Of a stretch of 64,000 bases of DNA, positions 1-10,500 are shown piece after piece. The translations under genes and the position numbers were made by a program. The stretch is from Rhodeus uyekii (lineage: Eukaryota > Chordata > Actinopteri > Cypriniformes > Acheilognathidae), in assembly GCA_037043235.1 (NCBI GenBank), contig JAWRVZ010000235.1, positions 540,001 through 604,000 on the forward strand, read 5' to 3'. The notes beneath the pieces were generated by a model. That model searched no databases. It was not told the DNA's origin and saw only the letters and a list, made by a program, of their open reading frames with translations. Numbering within the stretch: the stretch's first letter is position 1; every line of letters begins with the position of its first letter.

Positions 1-331
1 TATATATATATATATATATATATATAAGCTCCATATCATTACCTACTCAACTTTTAGCCTAATAAATTCATAGAAAACCACTTCTTATTGATAAATTCTT
101 CATAAAACAGAGGCTTTCTGGCTCTGATCAAAAACAAAAACTATTCAAAACTAAACTATTTATTTATTTAAAAATATAATGCATTAAAATAGACATTATG
201 AATACCTTTATAATGCATTATTCATTAAGACTTTAAGAAAAAAAACAAGGCCCAAAGAAATCTTTAATATATATTAGGTAAAGGTAATGATAGGTAATGA
301 TATAGAGCTGATTGATATTAATAGAATATAT

Positions 332-412
<81 letters not shown>

Positions 413-530
413 CTCCATATCATTACCTATTCAACTTTTAGCCCAATAAATTAGTAGTAAACCACTTCTTATTGATAAAGTCTTCATAAAACAGAGGCTT
501 TCTGGCTCTGTCCAAAACCAAAACTATTGA
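1..530. repeat. Tandem segmental duplication with (TA)n tracts downstream of meis1 exon 6
   Basis: Bases 27-145 and 411-530 are near-identical copies beginning agctccatatcattacct, about 384 bp apart. Each is preceded by a (TA)n microsatellite (1-26 and about 341-409). The block lies in the meis1 intron directly after the exon 6 donor at 565. Confidence 0.85.
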
Positions 531-565
531 GTTGAGAAGCGAGGGAAGTTTAGCTGAAGGCTTGC

Positions 566-2285
566 CTGGTCTGTCCCTCCTGGGGTGCGTGTAAATTCCT
601 CTCCATCAGATCGGGATCCCCCCTCTTTATCATCCACCACCAGATCAATGGGCATCTTTCCCTTCAGACAGCTGATGTAGCGGTGACAGAAATTATCACA
701 CAGCTCGTGCACCTAAACACATGCAACATGAATATAAGAGGCACGTGCGTTACACACATGTTGATGCACGTCACTAATATAACGAAATAATAATAATAAT
801 TGAAGCACAACCTTCTCTAATTCGAGCAGATGAAATCGTAACACTTGTATGGCTTGAATCATCTAAAACGAAACGACATTGCATGTCACAAAACTGCTTA
901 TTGTTTCATTTTATACAGTGATAAAAATGGCATTGAATGGTGTAAAGTAAAAAAAAAAAATTGGCAATTGTGACGACCTACCAAATTATCCAAGTCTGGA
1001 TTGGACGAGAAGAAAGGTTTTTCAGCTCTTATCTGAAAATACAAATAAATAAATAAAATAAAATAAATCGATCGTATCGTTAGTCCGATCGTACAGTTGC
1101 CACACACACTGTAAAATTTATATTTTTTAAGTTAAGTACAATTAGCTCGGACGTTTAAGTCACTGCAACTTAAATGACATTAAACTGACTTAAAATAATG
1201 AGTTGAATCTTGTAAAACTTGAGTTCAAAACATGTTGTCAGACCTTATTGATCATATTTATTTTTTACAGTGCAGGATTAAATTAGGCTGTGCTGTTGGT
1301 TGTCATTGCAGTTTTTTCTGTTTTTCTTTTTATATATATTTATATTATAACACCCCGTTGGTGTGGAAGCGAAACGAGGGCCTGACCTGCTTTGAAAACA
1401 CTGTAATATCTTCGTCGAAGGACTCGGACGAGCAAACATCGCCGGTCACCCCGCTTTCTCTCGGCGTGCAAGTCGCCAATTCACATTTCTCGAAAACTAG
1501 TGCAAGCAGAGGAAAGAGGGGATGCCTGAAAAACAAAAACAAATCCACTGCGGGTTACGCACTTTAAAATAACGCACAAATGCAGCAAATAAAATGTGAT
1601 TCTTAAGTGACAAAACAGGTACTTTTTTATGTAGGATATTGTGCATGAAATATGGCAGACAAAAATAAGTTCATGTCGTTGAATAAAACATACGAAGCCA
1701 AATAAAAGTGAATTTGTAATGGAAGAACAAAAAATCTTAGATTTCAGAATAATAAAGTAGTATCATCGTAAAATGCGCATCGAAGCACAAAATAAAATAT
1801 ATACAGTCCAACTCGTTTTTGTAATAAAACACAGCGGTTTGTAATCACACACAGCCTACCCGTAAATGGCGTCTTTGTCCCGTTTGAGCGCGTCGTTGAC
1901 GGGCGGCGGGCCCCCGGGAGCCCCGGGATGCGCGTGCGGGTGCGGGAACGCGTGCAGCGGCGGCCCGTGACTCGCGTGCACCGCCTGCATCGCCCGGGCC
2001 GCGTGCGGGTCCCCGTACATCGGAGACGGGATCCCGACCGCATCCATGCCGTAATGGACCAGATCCTCGTACTGAGCAAATCCACAAAAATCACATCACA
2101 CATGATCACAGCAGACGGGGCAGCAAAAGTCAATCAACGAATTACACTTCAGTGGTTTCTTACTTCAACCCCGAATTAATTACCCGACGGGTTAGCTTTA
2201 ACATGAAGGCCCTTTGTGACTTACACTGAAATATTAATCCATAGTTCTTGCTTCTTTTACAGACACTTTGGATCTATTTTTAAAT

Positions 2286-2354
<69 letters not shown>

Positions 2355-2917
2355 TAATTTTAAATACGTGCAAAGTTTTGATTCACGTCTCATGTCCAAT
2401 TTTAAACAAATGTTATCTTAAATTAACCAGAAAAAAAGAATTTTTAATTCACCTTCATATCTCAAACTCAGTTTTCATGTTTAGTTGAATTTGAAAACGC
2501 ACAAGAGTAAACCAGAGAAATACAGAAATGTTTGTATAAAAATGGCGTATAAAAATAATTACTGAAATGAATATCGACGTTTGGTGGCATTAAATCGGTC
2601 TTTAAGCATCAAATTACTCTTTTGGCTGTCAATTAAATATGGAATTTTAGAATTATATATATATATGTATATAAATAATTTTTTTAAGTGAAAATATCAT
2701 TGCGCTAAAGAAAAGGTTTATCTTTTTAAATTTTGGGGTGGTTTCACTTGTTGCTGCGAACCGGTTTATGAGTTTAAACGCACACACACGCTTCATTGAA
2801 GGAGTTAAAGGACACCCGACTGATATTATGTCGTATGTTTTATCAGCAGAGTGAGTCTTGACGGCCACGTTTGAGTGTTTTTAGTTTCTGGGAGGTTTTA
2901 CGCACCCGTTGCGCCAT
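566..2917 (-). CDS. meis1: meis1, 5' part of the gene (Meis/PBX-partner TALE homeodomain factor); partial
   Basis: Transcription cofactor that binds DNA with PBX and HOX proteins in the nucleus. Six coding exons are visible (written high to low): 2917-2906 (MAQR), 2071-1860, 1525-1387, 1032-982, 862-812 and 712-566. Phases agree at every junction, giving 204 residues. Exon 2 holds MYGDPHAAR and VNDALKRDKDAIYG. Exons 3-6 hold the Meis/PKNOX N-terminal PBX-binding domain (about residues 76-190), including HPLFPLLALVFEKCELATC, the 17-residue exon MIQAIQVLRFHLLELEK and VHELCDNFCHRYISCLKGK. The homeodomain exons must lie beyond the left edge. The stretch EGGSRSDGEE..TRTP..TDQ is closer to Meis1 than to Meis2 or Meis3, and spred2 and actr2 next door support meis1. 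Which teleost paralogue (a or b) cannot be told. The exon 6 donor is GC rather than GT; exon 3 and 5 donors (gtcagg, gttgtg) are weak. Confidence 0.93.
2289..2352. repeat. (AAT)n microsatellite
   Basis: Pure AAT/ATA trinucleotide run of about 63 bp inside meis1 intron 1. Confidence 0.97.
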
Positions 2918-3460
2918 GCGGACTCCGCGTCACCGACTCCCTGTCCTCAACGCGTCCGGATCTCAGTGCAGGGGCCCCGGGGAGCCGCACACCGCTCTCA
3001 AACCTCTCCCGAACTGCCCGTTCTCAACAATAACATTGTAATCCACCCCAAACGCAAAGCTGGATATCAGTGAGTTACAAATCCAGTTCCCGACGCTCCG
3101 AAACAAGCAAAGTGCGCTTCGGACGCCTGCCTTGTTTTTCTGTCTCCACTCGAGGATTTGTAGCCAAAAGGTGAAAAAGCAAACTCCATTCGGGTCTTTG
3201 ATCGTTTGGCTGGTTTATTCTTAATGCAATAACACCTCTGTGATGTGAGGAGCGCGGAGAGAGGGAGGAGGAGGAGGAGGAGAGAGGGCTTTTGGACTTC
3301 TTAAAGGAGACGTAAATGGAGACCAAAGCGCACCCGTGCGTAAAGGACGCACACGCGCCTTTTAGAAACCTAAAGAAAGTCATTTTTCTTATCAGACCAG
3401 ATCCGTAAGGACTAGTCAGTTGATACGTTATTAATTACAATAATAATAATTAAAGGACCA
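2918..3460 (-). promoter_or_regulatory. meis1: meis1 5' UTR and proximal promoter region
   Basis: Sequence immediately upstream of the meis1 start codon (ATG at 2917-2915 on the minus strand). It is richer in GC and CpG than its surroundings at about 2900-3060, and has a GAG/CTC-rich block near 3258-3290. It is expected to hold the 5' UTR and the transcription start. No TATA box could be assigned and the exact start is not visible. The boundaries are inferred. Confidence 0.5.
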
Positions 3461-3925
3461 TATTAGGTCAATACGCCAGCTATTAATCGGAGTTGCGCTT
3501 TGAGATCCATCTAGAAACCGGTTTGCGTCTCATTACTGCATTAAACAGTATTTAATGACTCCGATAACGGAATATGGAAGTTTGGGTAAATTTAGAACGA
3601 AACTGAGTGTTAATATCATATGAAATGTGCAATATAATATGCCACAGCTTAATAAATGAATACAGAGTTATGTTGTGCAATTCGGATTTGTAATATTTTA
3701 ACTGCGTAACTTCCTGAAAAGGATTTATCACTGCTTTATTTACCTAATGCATCGTCTGATGTCATTCTGGGAAGGGAAAGACGGGCTGTGTTTTTATCAT
3801 CCTCCCGGCGCCATCTACTGTTGAAAAGTTCACACACCCGTGAATGCATTCCCTGCTAGACCTGTAGACTAAATGCCTTGCGTTTTTATTATTTTAATTA
3901 ATTGATTGCTTTGCAACTTTTATAA

Positions 3926-4090
3926 CTCTGTAGTTCAAACAGTAGAGAGTGGTGCTAGCAACATCAAGGTCATGGGTTCGATTCCCAGGGAAAGCAAGAA
4001 CTGACAAAAATGTGTTTCTTGAATGCAATGCAAGTCGCTTTGGATAAAAGCGCCCGATAAATGTATGTTATCGCAGAAATGTATGTTATC
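3926..4090 (+). mobile_element. tRNA-derived SINE with L2-like tail, copy 1
   Basis: The head resembles a tRNA, with a B-box GGTTCGATTCC. The body reads gggaaagcaagaactga, and the tail (tgcaagtcgctttggataaaagc) is of the shared fish SINE/L2 type. The family occurs 12 times in the window. Confidence 0.85.
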
Positions 4091-4154
4091 CTTTATTGTT
4101 TAACCTTTCATGGATTTTGTTAAGTTTGTTTCTTAAAACAAGTTCTAAAAATAC

Positions 4155-4197
4155 TTATGCGCGCACGCACACGCACACGCACGCGCACACGCACACG

Positions 4198-4235
<38 letters not shown>

Positions 4236-4245
4236 CACTGTAAAA
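4155..4245. repeat. Compound (CA/CG)n-(TA)n microsatellite
   Basis: Alternating purine-pyrimidine run (gcgcacgcacac..., then acacac..., then tatata), prone to form Z-DNA. It lies in the meis1-spred2 spacer. Confidence 0.95.
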
Positions 4246-4639
4246 AGTTATGAATGCAACCACCTCCCTTTAACACGAGGTGGCAGCATATGCTCGGATT
4301 TGGCCAACGGACCGAATTTGGCACCCAATTTAATTAAAAACGGCCTCGCTATTCATGTTATTTGCATTTCTAGACGTTTTTATGGGATTTAGTTTGTATC
4401 GAAGACTTCTTCTCCACGTGTATGCAACAATACTTTGAGCCTTCTTCAAGTCTGCAAAATATGTTTTTGTTTCAGAAAACATTTAAACGTTTTAATAACT
4501 GAGTGTCCTGAGAGTCTGAAAAGCAGTAAACGTCTCTTATTCAAGTTGAACAACCTAGATATATAGATAGATATATAACAAGACTAGATATATAGCTCCG
4601 ATTATATATTTTATAGCATGTACATTTTCTCAAGAAATT

Positions 4640-4800
4640 CTTACATTTTTGCATTTATCAGACACTTTTTCCAAAGCGACTTGCATTGCATTCAAGGAAC
4701 ACATTGACATTCTAATCAGTTTTTGCTTTTCCCGGGACTCGATCCCACGACCTTGGTGTTGCAAGCGCCACTCTCTGTTTGAGCTATAAGAAAGCTGTAG
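4640..4800 (-). mobile_element. tRNA-derived SINE with L2-like tail, copy 2
   Basis: Reverse-strand copy of the same family: L2-like tail at the left (tgcatttatcagacactt), B-box complement near 4736-4746 and tRNA-like head at the right. Confidence 0.83.
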
Positions 4801-5006
4801 CCTAGACATCATTTATATTTGTGTACAAAACCAATTCCAGGCGGTTTGTTGGAAGTCCAATAATCTCTGCACCTTACATTCTTAAAAATATAATTAACAA
4901 GGTCCCATGAAGAACGTTTCAATGCAAAAAATGTTATTTGCATCAGTAAAGGATTCTTTAGATTATAAAAAGCTCTTCATGCTAAAAAAAATGCTTTTAA
5001 AAACTG

Positions 5007-6766
5007 TTAAAGGGATAGTTTGCCCAAAACAACTATGGCGTCATCATTTACTCACCCTCATGTTATTCCTAACGCGTATGAGTTTCTTCCTTCTGTTGAA
5101 CACAAAAGAAGATATTTTGAAGAATGTTGGTGGTGCAAGAGTTGATGGATCCCATTGATTTCCATAGTAGGAAAACAAATACTATGGCAGTCAATTGGTG
5201 TCATCAACTGTCTGTTACCAACATTCTTCAAAATATGTTCCTTTATATTCAAGAGAAGGAAGAAACTCATGCTACATGCTGGGTTGTTTCAACCCATGTT
5301 TGAGTCAAATATGGAAAAAAACAGCCGATGGGCGTTTCAATATTTAATAAAAAAATGTAAACCAACGGTTGGGGATATAACATTTCAACCAACTTTTTTT
5401 TAAACCAATGGTTGGATTTGTCCAAATATGTACAAAAGCAATGCGGTTGGGGATTTAAAATTTCAACTGAAAATTTTTAACCAACGGTTGGAGATTTAAA
5501 AATTCAACTAAAAATTTAAACCAACGATTGGATTTGTCCAAATATGAACAAAACCAACGGTTGGGGATTTAAAAAATATAAACCAATGTTTGGGGATTTA
5601 AAATGTAAACTAAAAAATTTAAACCAAAGGTTGGATTTGTCCAAATATGAACAAAACCAACGAAGATTTAAATTTAAATGAATTTCTGGGGATTTGAAAT
5701 TTAAAATAGAAAATTTAAACCAATGGTTGGGGATTTAAAATTTAAACTATTTTTTTAAACCAACGGTTAGGGATTTAAAATGTCAACTACAAATTTAAAC
5801 CAACAGTTGGATTTGTCCAAATATGAATAAAACCAACTGTTGAGGATTAAAAAAATGTAAACAAAGGGTTGGGGATTTAAAATTTAAACAAAAAAATTTA
5901 AACCAACGGTTGAATTTGTCCAAATATGAACAAAACCAACGGTTGGGGATTTAAACAAATTTAAACCAATGTTTGGGGATTTACAATTTAAATAAAAAAA
6001 TTTAAACCAACGGTTGGGGATTTAAAATTTCAACTAAAAATTTAAACCAACAGTTGGATTTGTCCAAATATGAATAAAACCAACTGTTGAGGATTTAAAA
6101 AATGTAAACAAAGGGTTGGGGATTTAAAATTTCAACAAAAAATTTAAACCAACGGTTGAATTTGTCCAAATATGAACAAAACCAATGTTTGGGGATTTAA
6201 AATTTCAAAAATTTTTTTTTTAAAACCAACGGTTGGGGATTTAAAATTTCAACTAAAAATTTAAACCAACAGTTGGATTTGTCCAAATATGAATAAAACC
6301 AACTGTTGAGGATTTAAAAAATGTAAACAAAGGGTTGGGGATTTAAAATTTCAACAAAAAATGTAAACCGACGGTTGAATTTGTCCAAATATGAACAAAA
6401 CCAATGTTTGGGGATTTTAAATTTAAATAAAAAAAATAAAACCAACAGTCGGGGATTTAAAATTTAAACTAAAAATTTAAACCAACAGTTGGATTTGTCC
6501 AAATATGAATAAAACCAACTGTTTGGGATTTTAAAAATGTAAACAAAGGGTTGGGGATTTAAAATTTCAACTTAAGAATGTAAACCAATGGTTGAATTTG
6601 TCCAAATATGAACAAAACCAATGGTTGGGGATTTAAAAAATTTAAACAAAGGGTTGGGGATTTAACTAAAAAAATTAAAGTGTTGGATTTTTCCGTATTT
6701 GAAAAAAAATTGTAATAATCTTTTTATTTAAAAAAAAAGAAGCTTTTCTGGGTGAACTATACCTTT
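5007..6766. mobile_element. Angel/TDR-type palindromic MITE, split by an inserted array
   Basis: The left end ttaaagggatagtttgccc and the sequence cgtcatcatttactcaccctcatgtt, followed by ...aaaagaagatattttgaagaatgttgg and its inverted return (5155-5270), match the palindromic Angel-type element common in cyprinids. The right arm stops at about 5270. Its expected terminus (ctgggtgaactatacc) reappears at 6748-6764, so about 1.45 kb lies inside the second arm. Confidence 0.8.
5277..6735. repeat. Satellite-like array grown from the core of a MITE
   Basis: The array has dozens of short units of the type ccaacggttggggatttaaaa and ttggatttgtccaaatatgaacaaaa. A higher-order unit begins caacagttggatttgtcc at 5801, 6048, 6267 and 6483, spaced 247, 219 and 216 bp. 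The left edge (ctgggttgtttcaacccatgtttgagtcaaatatgg) matches the MITE ends seen at 8226 and 8600, which points to expansion of that MITE's interior. Confidence 0.9.
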
Positions 6767-7087
6767 GGGGGAACAAAATTCTTATTTTGCTTCAGTGCAA
6801 AACTCCTTTAATTTGTAAGTGTGTAGACCAGTAAGAAACCAGCCGCCAAGCTTAAACTGGACTTCCATAAGTGACAGAGCACATGACTCTTCTTCTCATG
6901 AATTTTATATACATACACATATGTATATATATGAGAATTATTACTACGGGGCAAATAATAACAACCTATAGATTAAGGCGAGAGGAGGCACTAGGCGGTG
7001 GGACGTTGGCATGACCCGTCAGGCTGGAGATCCCTCAGTCCAAAACGGGCTGCAGTCGTTCCAGTGTGACGTCATTGCTTCCGCAAG

Positions 7088-7142
7088 CCCCCCCCCCCCC
7101 CCCCCCCTCCCTCCCCCTCCCCCCCCCCCCCCCCCCCCCCCC
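7088..7142. repeat. Poly-C / poly-G tract
   Basis: About 55 bases of nearly uninterrupted C on the plus strand, giving G runs on the minus strand. It could form i-motif or G-quadruplex structures near the spred2 start site. Exact length may be unreliable in an assembly. Confidence 0.95.
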
Positions 7143-7434
7143 AGTGTCGGCGGCGCTCGCCCGCTGCTGACTACACAATCCAACATGGAGTAGTGAGAGA
7201 TGGGGGCTCCTCTTCGAGACCAGCGCGCAGGCGACGCGACGCGAAAAACCATCGGGATGTTGCATAACGCGAGGATTCCAGGTTCTTTAAGCACATGCAT
7301 TGCAAACAGTGACGGATAAAGAAAGTGCAGTGCGCGGAGGAAGAACGAAAATAAGGAGCGCTGAAACGGATTTGGGGGAAACTCGTTGATGCACTGGACT
7401 TTAAAAAAAAGGCGAGGTGGAAAATCGAGACAAC

Positions 7435-7488
7435 ATGAAGCCCGAACGCTGCGCGCCCGTGGTGGGATATTATTTCTATTGTAGGTGA
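7435..7488 (+). other. Upstream ORF in spred2 5' leader
   Basis: ATG at 7435 opens a 17-codon frame that ends at TGA 7486-7488, 13 bases before the spred2 ATG at 7502. It is likely present in the mRNA if transcription starts upstream, and could lower spred2 translation. The site ctattgtag at 7476-7484 also resembles a splice acceptor, so the leader structure is uncertain. Confidence 0.45.
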
Positions 7489-7501
7489 AACGAGGGGGAA
7501 A

Positions 7502-10500
7502 ATGACTGAGGAATCGCACCCAGACGAGTGAGTATTCACTTTTTAAGAAAACAACGCATGTGGGCACGAATGGAAACCTTATCCTGTGTCCAAGAATGCG
7601 TTCCCGAGTTGTGCGAGGAGTCAGTCGGATGCAGGGTGCTCGTACACGCGCTTCCGAGAGGGACAAGATGTTAACACTAAGAAACAATGCAGTGTCAAAG
7701 AGATTTTGAGTGCTGGGCCCCTGCTGCAGGGCTCTGGTCTCAAACCGAGGAGGAGGAGGGGCTCGAGCGGAAACATTTTGTGGAGGGATCCTTTACTGAA
7801 TTCCTTATATCACCTCGAGCCTAAAGACGAGTTAACGCTCCGAGGAAACTCATAGACGACTGCTAAGTTTCTAAACACACAATACTGGAGCAATGAGCTC
7901 GCATGAGCTCCCAGAACAGCCGTTCTTGCTGTCTTTCTTTGTGGTGGTCTGACATGCTATATCCGCCATTTCTTTTTCGTGAATCGCTCTCATTTGCATA
8001 CTGTCCTTCATTCATAAAAATACAGGCGGGGGCGCGCACGCAGAGAGAGAGAGAGAGCGCACCTCAGAGCTGTCCCGATATTAAAGCAGGCCCTCTATGG
8101 CATATATGTGCTTCTTAAATATTACACGTTGACGAAATCCGTCCGTTTCTTCCATTTGCAAGAAGTGAGCACGAATATAAACAAGTTACGTTAATGTAGC
8201 GCATTCTATCGGTTGGCATAACAGTGCTGGGTCGTTTCAACCAATGCTTGGGTCAAATATAGACAAAACTAGCCGTTGGGGTTTACATTTTTTTAAATCA
8301 AAAATGTAAAACAACGTTTGGGTTTGTCCAAATATGGACAAAACTAACCGTTGGGGTTTAAAATTGTCATTTAAAAACGGTTGGATTTGACCCAAAAATG
8401 GGTTGCAACAACCCAGCGTTTTTTAGAGTTTGTAATATTGTTTAGCAAGTAGCCTATATTTTAGTATGGCATATCTATATATATAATCTTGCACATTTAG
8501 ATGAAATCCGTCCGTTTCTTCCATTTACAAGAAATGAACACGAATATAAACAAGTTACATGAATGTAGCGCGTAGTAGTCTATCGGTTGGCATAACAGTG
8601 CTGGATCGTTTCAACCCATTTTGGGGTCAAATATGGACAAAACCATCTGTTGGAGTTTAAAACTTTTAATTATAAATGTAAACCAAGGGTTGGTTTTGTC
8701 CATATATAGTCCAAACTAACTGTTGCGGGTTAAAATTGTCATTTAAAAACGGTTGGATTTGTCCATATTTTACTCAAAAATGGGTTGAAACAACCCAGCG
8801 TTTTTTAGAATGAGTAATACTGTTTAGCAAGTAAGCTATATTTTAGTTGCTGTTGTTTGTGATTTTTTACCACATTCTTCTGCATAACATACACATTCTT
8901 TTTTCACGGTGGTTTGACTCTGACGATCAAAGTGTAGTTAATAGCATTAGGGTCGTGTTAAATGGCTCGTTAACTCGGTGAGCTCTTTAGGGGCTTAAAA
9001 TCACCTTCTGTAACATACACTCGATCTGTATTAACAAGGCAGTTTATTTGGACTGGCTTTTATACCCAAAACAAAATATTATTTGAACGTTAAATGAGAG
9101 TCATTGTTTTTAATATCCTTGAGGAATAGTATTTAGAGGAGACTTAAGTGTGTTGTAACATTTTGTTTCAACGTTTGTAACTGGTGTTTTACATAAGAGT
9201 TCACAATTTAATGTTCACAAATGGAAGTATTTTATAAATATATTACTTTTCTGTAACCCGTGTAAATGAACAGTAGGCTAAAAAGATTTTATCTTCTCCT
9301 GGTGTTGTAACGCCAATTAAAAACATGGACGTTACAAGTTGTTTTCTTACAATCAATCTTTTCTTGGTAATCAAACTGACATAGCCTAATAAATTATGAG
9401 TGCGTATTTGTTTAAACACGTCAAAATTTTACTTTTTCTGTGCCTTCACACACGTCGCTAACCGTCAATTGTCTTAAAAATCCGTTAAAGCCAACGGTTT
9501 TTCAGTCAGCATCCATGGTTACCATCGCTAACTCACACCTAGCAAAACTTCGTTATAAAAGACCTACATTTATAAACAAAGAGCACCTTAAACTTAGTAG
9601 CCTTGTGCAAAAGTTACATTCGTCTTCTTAATTGCTCGAACTCAACTTATTTCCTCTACTGGAGATGTATCGCAAGAGCGTAACCCCGAAGCCGGTGGGG
9701 AATTTCTGTTATTTTAATTTATGGCGCACTCACACCCGTTTGAGTAAATACGTGTGTCACTCTGGGATGTAAAGGCTCATATAATAGCCCGAGGTTGTGA
9801 AATGTTGACTTTTATCGGCGGAGGGGAGGGCTACCTACTCCAAAAATGGGAGGAGGTTTCTGTGAAGAATGATTGTGAGAGGAAACAATGGCGAGAGGAT
9901 TAAACAAAGATCCGGCGGAAGTGAACGATCTGGCGGAAGCGGTGAAGCGTAACTGCTCTCACGCCCCTCCATTGTTTGATTCTCAATGACGTGCCAATAA
10001 TGAATGGATTACTCTGTACCATTCATTTCACTGCAAGGAAATCTTTCTCCTTTACTTAATAGGCATCTCTCTGTTTTTGTGTGGTCTAAACTGTTATGGC
10101 TCCAGGTATCACAGATTGGAGTTTGAAACATATCTGCACTTAAAAAAAAAAGTTCTGGAAGTCATTGCTAGGCTTTTTGCCAGAGCTGACTTAACCGACT
10201 GTCCAATGCTTTTTATTCAATTGAACAATTTTTGAAACATATCGACCGCAGTTTGTTAGCTCCGTTTGTTTGTGAAATGTCTGTCTTTCTTTTTTCAGTT
10301 GGTTTGATCGCTTGTCTCAAGCATCATTTAATTGTTACTGATTATATGATTTTGGGGCTGTCCCAGACGAAAGATGACCAATCGTGGCGATTTCTGTGGC
10401 CGTGGCTCTTAAATGCTGGTCCTACATCGGTTCAAAGATGGCCGTTGTCACGATCTTGCAACTAAAGATAGCCTTTGATCATTTTCTGACAATGTCATAA

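Larger units (their letters stand above)
3461..7000. other. meis1-spred2 divergent intergenic spacer
   Basis: No coding exon is recognised here. It contains two SINE copies (3926-4090, 4640-4800), a CA/TA microsatellite and an Angel-type MITE filled by a satellite-like array (5007-6766). 3461-3920 and 4250-4640 are unique-looking AT-rich DNA with nothing assigned. Meis1 lies in a region of known regulatory landscape in vertebrates, but no enhancer could be proven from this sequence alone. Confidence 0.6.
7001..7501 (+). promoter_or_regulatory. spred2: spred2 promoter and 5' UTR region with long poly-C tract
   Basis: This stretch is GC- and CpG-rich immediately upstream of the spred2 start. 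It includes an almost pure C tract at 7088-7142 broken by a few T residues. Several upstream ATGs are present, among them a complete 17-codon uORF at 7435-7488. The transcription start is not visible. Confidence 0.6.

Noticed and set aside
3926..4000. Possible tRNA gene from the SINE heads (B-box GGTTCGATTCC)
   Set aside because: The heads lack a proper cloverleaf and are always joined to the SINE body and tail, so they are SINE promoters rather than tRNA genes.
7019..7687. 222-aa open frame on the minus strand across the spred2 leader
   Set aside because: It runs antisense through the poly-C tract (giving poly-Gly) and the spred2 5' region; composition is a by-product of the GC-rich leader and there is no splice or family support.
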